From NCBI GenBank assembly GCA_026992315.1, contig JALXAG010000210.1, positions 1 to 42,927 on the forward strand: 42,927 nucleotides of DNA, written 5' to 3'. Positions 36,836-42,927 of this stretch are shown here, piece after piece. This DNA comes from Sneathiellales bacterium (GTDB lineage: Bacteria > Pseudomonadota > Alphaproteobacteria > Minwuiales > Minwuiaceae). Under the pieces are notes generated by a model that saw only the letters and a program-made list of their open reading frames with translations, was not told where the DNA came from and ran no database searches. Positions within the stretch are counted from its first letter, which is position 1, and each line of letters opens with the position of its first letter. Position numbers and translations under genes: made by a program.

Positions 36836-37117
36836 GACCCTCCCCGCATCTTCCCGCGCAACTGGCTGATCGCGGCAGACCGATTCCGAGGGGCGCATAC
36901 CCGCACAACAGGCCGATCGCGGCGGGCGCACCCCGGGCGGGACACACCCCGCCACCTCCATCATACCCCGCCGGCACACCCCCGCCCTTCACATGCATTC
37001 AGCTTTGCGTGAGCGGTTCCGGGCCTACGCCGTGCCCGTAAATATGCGAGTAGCCACCGCAGGCGAAACGTGTCTGCGCGGCGTTTGAATCCTTGATTTA
37101 TCAATGGATTGGAAAGA

Positions 37118-37192
37118 TGGCGTCCCCTAGGGGAATCGAACCCCTGTTTCCAGCGTGAGAGGCTGGCGTCCTGACCGCTAGACGAAGGGGAC
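37118..37192 (-). tRNA. tRNA-Glu, anticodon CTC
   Basis: On the minus strand the sequence folds as a standard tRNA. The acceptor stem pairs GTCCCCT with AGGGGAC, the anticodon stem pairs CCAGC with GCTGG around loop CTCTCAC (anticodon CTC, reading GAG), and the T-arm has GTTCGATTC. The discriminator is G and CCA is encoded (plus 37118-37120). A clear promoter lies just upstream. Confidence 0.96.
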
Positions 37193-37203
37193 GCTGTGCG
37201 CCC

Positions 37204-37232
37204 TTCATACGCCGACAGGGCCGGCCGGTCAA
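37204..37232 (-). promoter_or_regulatory. Promoter of tRNA-Glu
   Basis: Minus-strand TTGACC (plus 37227-37232), exactly 17 bases, TATGAA (plus 37204-37209), ending 12 bases before the mature tRNA 5' end. A GC-rich segment follows, as in stringently controlled stable-RNA promoters. Confidence 0.7.
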
Positions 37233-37335
37233 GCGGTCATCACCACAGGCGCAGCCGCCCCCCTTTGGCCGGCCGGCCCCGGCAGGATCAGGCGGATCGC
37301 TGGCGGGATCCTGCCGCGCCCTTCCGCGCCGCATG

Positions 37336-37362
37336 AAAAAGGCGGCCGCGATTGCGGCCGCC
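37336..37362 (-). terminator. Rho-independent terminator of the TRAP/stress-protein operon
   Basis: GGCGGCCGC (37341-37349) and GCGGCCGCC (37354-37362) pair around GATT. On the minus strand the stem is followed by TTTTT (plus 37336-37340). It lies 35 bases after the universal stress protein stop. Confidence 0.87.
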
Positions 37363-37396
37363 CCGTCGGGTGATGCGATGCGATCACCCGTTCGCT

Positions 37397-37831
37397 TCAT
37401 TCGCCGGTGCGCATGACGAAAACCGACTGCTTGGCATGGCGGACCACCCGCGCGGCATTGGGGCCGAGCAGGTAATCGCGCAATTCCGGCCGGTGGGCCA
37501 TCATGACGATCAGATCGGCCTTCATTTCATCGGCCGCGTGCAGGATCTCCTCATAGATCGTGCCGTGGCTGACCAGCAGATGGGCCTCCACCCCGCCGAG
37601 ATCGACCCCGGCCACCGTATCGGCCAGGGCCTTCTTGGCCTCTTCGATGGCACGGCGTTCGAAATCCTCCGGGAAAAAGCCGCCGACGATCGCCATGCCG
37701 AAGGGCGGCACGACATTGAGCACATGAAGCTTCGCCCCGTGATTGCGGGCGAATTCCGCCGCCAGCGGCAGCGGCCCCTCCCACGAGCTCGGCTGCGCCA
37801 GATCGATGGGCACGAGAATGGATTTGAACAT
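37397..37831 (-). CDS. Universal stress protein (UspA/TeaD-like)
   Basis: 144 residues, UspA fold: FKSILVPIDLAQPS at the N-terminus and the nucleotide-binding region near ADLIVMMAHRPELRDYLLGPNAARVVRHAKQSVFVMR. The ATP motif G-x2-G-x9-G(S/T) is imperfect (GPNA...QS), so nucleotide binding may be altered. It starts 11 bases after the fused TRAP permease and ends in a strong terminator. In Halomonas the USP TeaD is encoded with, and regulates, the ectoine TRAP transporter TeaABC. A similar regulatory role is inferred. Confidence 0.9.
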   Translation of the reverse strand: MFKSILVPIDLAQPSSWEGPLPLAAEFARNHGAKLHVLNVVPPFGMAIVGGFFPEDFERRAIEEAKKALADTVAGVDLGGVEAHLLVSHGTIYEEILHAADEMKADLIVMMAHRPELRDYLLGPNAARVVRHAKQSVFVMRTGE

Positions 37832-37842
37832 GATCCCCTCCC

Positions 37843-40455
37843 TCAGGCCGTGGCCGCACGACGGCGGCGCTGCATCAGAACGATCAAGCCGAGGAGCAGC
37901 AGCGCCGGAATATAGAAGACCTCCTTCGCCATCCTCTCCCTCGGCCAGGCCACCTGTACGATCTTCACCGGATCGTCACCGTAGAAATCGAACTTGCGCC
38001 CGATCCCTTCAAAGGCCGATCCGGGCAGCGGTTCCTCCATTTTCGCGGTATCGCCATCCAGCGAAACCTCGATACCGCTGACATCGAGCACATCGCCCTG
38101 CGGGCGGATATCCTTCACCGGCACGGCAAGGACCATGGAGGAGGTTTTATCGGGATTGTTGAAATCGGGGCCTTCGACCCGCAGGCGCAGTTCACCGCTG
38201 ACATTGCCGCTTTTGACGATATCGAAAATCGCCGTTCCCGCCTTTTCGACATAAGGCGATTCAATGCGGTCGAGCCAGAAGCCGGGCCGGAACAGGGTGA
38301 AGGCCACCAGCAGCAGCGCCACCGTTTCCCACAGCCGGTTACGGGTCAGAATGTATTGCTGCGTCGCCGAAGCGAAGGACAGCATGGCGATGACCGCGAC
38401 AATGAAGACGAACACCGCCTTTACCGGCGAGACGTCGATCAGCAGCAATTCCGTGTTGAACAGGAACATGAAGGGCAGCAGGGCAGTACGGATATCGTAC
38501 ATGAAGCCCTGAATGCCGGTCTTGATCGGGTCGCCGCCGGAAATGGCCGCCGCGGCGAAGGCGGCCAGCCCCACAGGCGGCGTGTCATCGGCGAGAATGC
38601 CGAAATAGAACACGAACAGATGCACCGCGATCAGGGGCACGATCAGCCCGCTTTTCGCCCCCAGCGCCACAATAACCGGCGCCATCAGCGAGGAAACGAC
38701 AATGTAATTCGCCGTCGTCGGCAGGCCCATGCCCAGGATCAGGCTCATCACGGCGACCAGAAGCAGCATGACCATCAGATTGCCGCCGGAGAGGAATTCG
38801 ACGAACTCCCCGACCACCTGATGAGCGCCGGTCAGCGATATGGTGCCGACAATAATACCGGCCGCGCCCGTGGCGACGGCAATGCCGATCATGTTGCGCG
38901 CCCCGCCCAGCATGCCCTCGAACCATTCATGGACACCGCGCATGAAACGGGCGGCGAACTCGCCCTCGCCACGGAAGAAGGCCTTGATCGGGTGCTGGGT
39001 CAGCGCCACCACCGACATGGCGATCGTACCCCAGAAAGCGGCGAGGGCCGGCGAGAGCCGCTCGATCATGATCGACCAGATCAGGATCACGATCGGCAAC
39101 AGGAAATACAGTCCGGTAATCGCCGTGGCCCCGGCCGGGGGCAGTTCGACGATGGGATCGTCCGGATCGTCCACCTTCAGATCGGGATGGCGGGATGCCA
39201 GATACAGCAGCACCAGATACATTACCGAGCAGAGAATGACGACGGTGAGGAAGGCCATGTCCGGCGCCACGGTCTTTATCCAGCCGAGACCGTAATAAAC
39301 CCCCAAGCCAAGGAAGGATATGCCGATGAAGCCGCTCAGCACCCCGATGACCTTGGAGGCCAGCGTCATGGTGGTGGAAGGCTTGGGCAGCCCTTTGAGG
39401 TCGAGCTTCAGCGCCTCGAGATGCACGATATAGACCAGCGCGATATAGGACACCAGCGCCGGAACCAGCGCATGCTTGATGATGTCCGTATAGGGGGTAC
39501 CGGTAAATTCCGAAATCAGGAAGGCCGCCGCCCCCATCACCGGCGGGGTAAGCTGGCCGTTGGTGGAGGATGCCACCTCGACCGCGCCGGCCTTTTCAGG
39601 CGTGAACCCGGTTTTCTTCATCAGCGGGATGGTGAAGGTGCCGGTGGTCACCGTATTGGCGATGGACGAACCGGAATAGAGGCCGCTCATGGCCGAGGCG
39701 ATAACCGCCGCCTTCGCCGGACCGCCGCGCAGATGACCGATGAGGGCAAAGGCGATCTTGATGAAGTAATTGCCCGCGCCCGCCTTCTCCAGGATCGAGC
39801 CGAACAGCACGAAAAGAAAGATCATCGAGGACGACACGCCAAGCGCCACCCCGAACACGCCTTCGGTCTGCATCCAGTAATGCCACATGGCCTTGCCGAA
39901 GGAGGCCCCCTTCCAGCGCACCACATCGGGCAGCATCTCGGAAGAGCCGAAGAAGACGTAGAGCACGAATACGCCGGCAACGATGATCAGCGGCAGACCG
40001 AGAGAGCGGAACACCGCCACGCCGAGCATGATCATGCCAAGGGCGGAAAAGAACAGATCGCTTGTCGTCGGCAGGCCGGCGCGATCGGCAATCTGCAGCT
40101 TGAACACCAGCAGATACATGACGGAGGCAACGCCCAGCAGGCCGAGCACCCAGTCATACCAGGGAATGTATTTGCGCGGGCTGGATTTCAGCAGCGGATA
40201 GGCCATCGCCGCCAGCATCAGAGCAAAGGACAGATGAAACAGGCGAACTTCGGAATTGTTGAGGATCACATTGATCCCGAGAACATCGCTCAGCCAGTAA
40301 GGCACGCTCGATGCCGTGTACAGTTGAAAGACCGACCACAGAAAAGCGATCGTCGTAAATGTCTTGCCCTGCCATCCGTGAGGATTGCGGGCACCGGTAT
40401 CGACCTGGGCGACCAACTCGTCCACGTTTTCGACGGTCAGTTTTTTATCCGCCAT
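37843..40455 (-). CDS. TAXI-type TRAP transporter fused permease (4TM-12TM) with DUF3394 tail
   Basis: 870 residues. The first about 120 residues correspond to the small (DctQ-like) membrane subunit. The next about 450 form the large DctM-like subunit with its Gly-rich motifs (ASSTNGQLTPPVMGAAAFLI, MGLPTTANYIVVSSLMAPVI). A further hydrophobic and soluble C-terminal region (about 680-840) fits DUF3394. The carrier imports an organic anion using the sodium or proton gradient. GGGAGAG precedes the ATG. It lies 114 bases after its solute-binding protein, across a hairpin, and 11 bases before the USP. The substrate is unknown. Confidence 0.93.
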   Translation of the reverse strand: MADKKLTVENVDELVAQVDTGARNPHGWQGKTFTTIAFLWSVFQLYTASSVPYWLSDVLGINVILNNSEVRLFHLSFALMLAAMAYPLLKSSPRKYIPWYDWVLGLLGVASVMYLLVFKLQIADRAGLPTTSDLFFSALGMIMLGVAVFRSLGLPLIIVAGVFVLYVFFGSSEMLPDVVRWKGASFGKAMWHYWMQTEGVFGVALGVSSSMIFLFVLFGSILEKAGAGNYFIKIAFALIGHLRGGPAKAAVIASAMSGLYSGSSIANTVTTGTFTIPLMKKTGFTPEKAGAVEVASSTNGQLTPPVMGAAAFLISEFTGTPYTDIIKHALVPALVSYIALVYIVHLEALKLDLKGLPKPSTTMTLASKVIGVLSGFIGISFLGLGVYYGLGWIKTVAPDMAFLTVVILCSVMYLVLLYLASRHPDLKVDDPDDPIVELPPAGATAITGLYFLLPIVILIWSIMIERLSPALAAFWGTIAMSVVALTQHPIKAFFRGEGEFAARFMRGVHEWFEGMLGGARNMIGIAVATGAAGIIVGTISLTGAHQVVGEFVEFLSGGNLMVMLLLVAVMSLILGMGLPTTANYIVVSSLMAPVIVALGAKSGLIVPLIAVHLFVFYFGILADDTPPVGLAAFAAAAISGGDPIKTGIQGFMYDIRTALLPFMFLFNTELLLIDVSPVKAVFVFIVAVIAMLSFASATQQYILTRNRLWETVALLLVAFTLFRPGFWLDRIESPYVEKAGTAIFDIVKSGNVSGELRLRVEGPDFNNPDKTSSMVLAVPVKDIRPQGDVLDVSGIEVSLDGDTAKMEEPLPGSAFEGIGRKFDFYGDDPVKIVQVAWPRERMAKEVFYIPALLLLGLIVLMQRRRRAATA

Positions 40456-40532
40456 TCCGTTTCTCTCCCTGAACTTTTCAGCCCTGCCGCCTGGCGCCGG
40501 TCTCCGCCGGCTTTAACACGAACAAGTAAAGA

Positions 40533-40554
40533 GCGCGGCGGTTTCCCGCCGCGC
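40533..40554 (-). terminator. Intercistronic hairpin after the TAXI solute-binding protein gene
   Basis: GCGCGGCGG (40533-40541) pairs with CCGCCGCGC (40546-40554) around TTTC. On the minus strand it is followed by TCTTTACTTG, a poor T-run. Probably partial termination or mRNA protection, giving more binding protein than permease, as after glpV. Confidence 0.6.
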
Positions 40555-40569
40555 CCGCTTCAGACCGGA

Positions 40570-41532
40570 TTACATCCAGCCACGTTCCTTGTAATATTTG
40601 ACGGCACCGCGATGCAGCGGCGCAGACAGGCTGTCCTTGATCATCTGTTCGGGCTTCAGGTTCTTGAAGGCCGGGTGCAGCTTCTTGAAGGTGTCGAAAT
40701 TGTCGAAAACGGCCTTGACCACCGTATAGACGACATCCTCGGGCACATCGGCGCTGGTCACGAAGGTGGCGCCGACACCGAAAGTGCGGATGTCTTCCTT
40801 GTTGTTATAGGTACCGGCAGGGATGACCGCCTTGCGATAGTACGGGCGTTCCGCCACCAGCTTGTCGATCGCCGGGCCTTCGGCATTGACCAGATGCGAC
40901 GGGCAGGTCGCGAGTGTCTCCTGCACCAGGGCCGAAGGATGACCGACCAGCCAGAAATAGGCATCGATCTTGCCATCGCACAGCGCCTGGCCGGTTTCGG
41001 CCGATTTCAGCTCCGCCGCCAGCTTGAGATCGCTGCGCTTCCAGCCAAGGGCCTTTTCGATCACTTCCCAGGTGCCGCGCGTGCCGGAGCCGGGGTTACC
41101 GATATTCAGCCGTTTGCCCTTCAGGTCGGTGATGTTCTTCACCCCGGAATCATCGCGGGCAATGATGGTCACCGGTTCCGGATGCACCGAGAAAACGGCG
41201 CGCAGTTTCTTGAACGGGCCCTTGTCCTTGAATTTCGAGGTACCGTAATAGGCATGATACTGCCAGTCGGACTGGGCAACGCCGAATTCCAGTTCGCCGG
41301 CACGGATGGTGTTGATGTTATAAATGGAACCGCCGGTCGATTCCGCCGAGCAGCGGATACCCGTCTGCTTGCGCATCTTGTTGACCAGACGGCAGATCGC
41401 CCCGCCCGTGGGATAGTAAACGCCCGTCACGCCACCGGTGCCGATGGAAATAAAACGCTGTTCGGCGGCATTGGCGCCCGCCGCAAGCATGATCCCCGCG
41501 GATACGGCTGCGGCCATGAAACCCAACTTCAT
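40570..41532 (-). CDS. TAXI family TRAP transporter solute-binding protein
   Basis: 320 residues. Signal peptide [20 protein letters not shown], cleavage after NAA, then the family opening [20 protein letters not shown]. Further conserved parts are [44 protein letters not shown] and [18 protein letters not shown] proteins capture small carboxylates or amino acids such as glutamate, but the ligand here cannot be read from sequence. AGGAGG sits just before ATG 41532. First gene of the importer operon. Confidence 0.93.
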   Translation of the reverse strand: MKLGFMAAAVSAGIMLAAGANAAEQRFISIGTGGVTGVYYPTGGAICRLVNKMRKQTGIRCSAESTGGSIYNINTIRAGELEFGVAQSDWQYHAYYGTSKFKDKGPFKKLRAVFSVHPEPVTIIARDDSGVKNITDLKGKRLNIGNPGSGTRGTWEVIEKALGWKRSDLKLAAELKSAETGQALCDGKIDAYFWLVGHPSALVQETLATCPSHLVNAEGPAIDKLVAERPYYRKAVIPAGTYNNKEDIRTFGVGATFVTSADVPEDVVYTVVKAVFDNFDTFKKLHPAFKNLKPEQMIKDSLSAPLHRGAVKYYKERGWM

Positions 41533-42005
41533 GTGATCCTCCTGTTCGTATGAAGCATTTATTCACGCACATACCGGGTATTATCGTTATCGCATGCTAG
41601 TCCCGCATCAGCCGTTTCAGATGCGGCTGCTGCCGGACCATGCCATCGCGCTACCTGCGGATACCCGGCATCCGCATTCACGCCCGTGCGACAGACTGAC
41701 ACAGGCACACGCAATTTTTCAATATTTTATCACTCTGCACACGGAATATTCGCGCAGACAATGTTCAGCCCGCATTATGGTTGCATTGCAGGCAGCATGT
41801 TTTCCCGTTTTCTTGTTCAGACACGGCAAAAATGTGGGAAACACTCCACAAAACAACAGAAAAAACGTCATGAAACAAACAAAGCCAAAAAAATGTCTGC
41901 TTTCTTGCGGGCAAGACTTATCTTTTCCCATTCAGCCCGTTTCCATAACCTGCGAATCGGTTGAAATCGGTCGGAATCGGTCCTCTGGCACAGCGCCCGA
42001 TCATT
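41533..42005. other. 473-base intergenic region
   Basis: No convincing gene. AT-rich in the centre with A- and T-runs (AAAAAAA at 41886-41892). It holds the TAXI-TRAP promoter (not identified), the phased AATCGGT repeats, and a weak hairpin TCTTG-CGGG-CAAGA at 41902-41915 that precedes a minus-strand T-run and may end the threonine-aldolase transcript. Short open frames here look like chance. Confidence 0.6.
41954..41981. repeat. Three AATCGGT heptamers spaced exactly 10 bp
   Basis: AATCGGT begins at 41955, 41965 and 41975, one helical turn apart, and the first and third are within GAATCGGT (also GANTC sites). Phased repeats are typical of cooperative protein binding on one DNA face. No regulator is known. 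Confidence 0.6.
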
Positions 42006-42927
42006 TCATTCACTCAGAATCAGGTTTCGCGCATCCCTGATGAAGGCATCGACATCGGCTGCCGGCGTATCGTAGGCCGTGACCAGCCGCACCCCGCCGG
42101 GGCCGGCCTGCGGCCAGTCGTAAAAGTAATAGCCCTTTTCGCGCAGCCCGTCCGCCAAACCGGCGGGCAGGCGGATGAAGATCTCGTTCGCCTGAACCGG
42201 GGCCGCCAGCTCGACGCCGGGAAGCTGCTGCAATCCCGCGGCCAGGCGGGACGCCGCCTCATTGGCATGGCGGGCATTCTTCAGCCACAGATCGTTTTCC
42301 AGATAAGCGAGAAGCTGGACGGACAGATAGCGCATCTTGGAAAAGAGATGTCCGCCCCGTTTGCGCCGGAACAAGAAATCCTCCGCCCGCGCCGGATCGA
42401 AGAATACCACCGCCTCGGCGGCCATGGCACCGTTCTTGGTCGCCCCGAACGAGAGCACATCGACCCCGGCCTTCCATGTCGCCTCCGCCGGGCTGCAGCC
42501 CAGATGGACGAGAGCATTGGCGAAACGGGCCCCGTCCATATGCAGGCTCATGCCGTATTCGCGCCCCAGACCGGCGAGGGCCGCTATCTCCTCGGGGTCG
42601 TATACCGTGCCCCATTCACTGGCCTGGGTAATGCTGATGACGGCAGGCTGGGCCTGGTGCTGGTCGCCGAGACGCAGATTGGCGATCGCTTCCCGGATGG
42701 CCTCGGGCATGATCCGCCCGGCGGGGCCGTCCAGAACCTCCAGCGTGCCGCCGCCGGTAAACAGGATGGGTGCACCGCATTCATCCTCGACAATATGGGC
42801 GTTGCGGTGACAATAGACCCTGCCCCAGGGCGGCATCAGGGCCGATAGCGCCAGCGCATTGGCCGCCGTTCCGGTGGCGACGGGAAAAACCGCGACTTCA
42901 CGCTCGAAGATGGACGACATTGCCTCC
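42006..42927 (-). CDS. Low-specificity threonine aldolase-like PLP enzyme, 5' end outside window
   Basis: The frame stays open to the right edge. The visible part (about 307 residues) starts inside the protein, since family members have about 40 more N-terminal residues. It shows VFPVATGTAANALAL, the HMDGARFANALV region with the conserved Asp, and the PLP lysine in SFGATKNGAMAAEAVVFFD. This is fold type I, threonine aldolase/beta-eliminating lyase family. It would cleave threonine (or a beta-hydroxy amino acid) to glycine and an aldehyde. Right-hand neighbours are unseen. Confidence 0.88.
   Translation of the reverse strand, partial: EAMSSIFEREVAVFPVATGTAANALALSALMPPWGRVYCHRNAHIVEDECGAPILFTGGGTLEVLDGPAGRIMPEAIREAIANLRLGDQHQAQPAVISITQASEWGTVYDPEEIAALAGLGREYGMSLHMDGARFANALVHLGCSPAEATWKAGVDVLSFGATKNGAMAAEAVVFFDPARAEDFLFRRKRGGHLFSKMRYLSVQLLAYLENDLWLKNARHANEAASRLAAGLQQLPGVELAAPVQANEIFIRLPAGLADGLREKGYYFYDWPQAGPGGVRLVTAYDTPAADVDAFIRDARNLILSE

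Noticed and set aside
38356-41553. 1065-codon plus-strand frame opposite the TRAP permease
   Set aside because: Composition is Arg/His/Gly-rich shadow of the permease and binding-protein codons, crossing the intergenic hairpin. Not a gene.

Overview
The window reads as chromosomal DNA of a free-living alphaproteobacterium, probably a Rhodospirillales-like lineage (an inference from gene content, not a measurement). The markers are a CcrM-type GANTC methyltransferase, a MipZ division-site ATPase, the rhizobial-type glycerol ABC importer with its DUF2160 membrane protein, Coq7, DUF3422, an SprA-related protein, CtrA-box-like sites and a CIRCE-controlled groESL. Base composition is GC-rich and even, except for a few AT-rich intergenic stretches. 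I see no insertion sequence, phage gene, CRISPR array, rRNA or integrase. Most of the region looks like stable core genome.

Layout. 1-631: 3' part of an SprA-related protein. 632-7005: regulatory region and a six-gene glycerol-type ABC importer (glpV-S-T-P-Q-U), read left to right. 7087-9064: transglutaminase-like protein and an anchored SMP-30-type beta-propeller. 9101-11219 (minus): groES-groEL with CIRCE, promoter and terminator. 11298-12198 (minus): exported PEP-CTERM protein with an AT-rich upstream region. 12455-14853 (plus): SDR oxidoreductase, then a soluble CZB-domain chemoreceptor with a strong terminator. 14881-16173 (minus): DUF3422. 16326-18823 (plus): FecR-domain exported protein, then a TauE/SafE permease with its TIGR02186 partner. 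18867-19676 (minus): crotonase-fold protein lacking both usual catalytic glutamates. 19829-22908 (minus): gluQ-rnhB-ccrM-GNAT cluster. 22988-25106 (plus): AlkA-like glycosylase, carboxylesterase, HNH nuclease. 25145-26853 (minus): yqaA-dsbB-coq7. 27138-28496 (plus): SPOR-tailed D,D-carboxypeptidase. 28572-33130 (minus): galU-ugd-phosphohexomutase-psuG. 33300-35652 (minus): mipZ, VWA protein, membrane J-domain protein. 35759-36835 (minus): DUF3179. 37118-37192 (minus): tRNA-Glu(CTC). 37336-41532 (minus): TAXI-TRAP solute-binding protein, fused permease and universal stress protein. 42006 to the right edge (minus): truncated threonine aldolase-like enzyme.

How it fits together. Two importers bracket the window: glycerol (ABC) and an unknown small carboxylate-like solute (TAXI-TRAP plus stress protein). 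A sugar-nucleotide operon makes UDP-glucose, UDP-glucuronate and hexose-1-phosphates for envelope polysaccharide. A cell-cycle theme recurs. CcrM is encoded here and its own leader carries seven GANTC sites in 84 bp. The D,D-carboxypeptidase promoter region has three more GANTC sites plus a CtrA-like box. A CtrA-like box also precedes the chemoreceptor, and MipZ sits in a cluster with VWA and J-domain proteins. The most distinctive protein-level feature is the GlpS/GlpT ATPase pair. The motifs each subunit lacks are complementary, which predicts one canonical and one degenerate ATP site in an importer.
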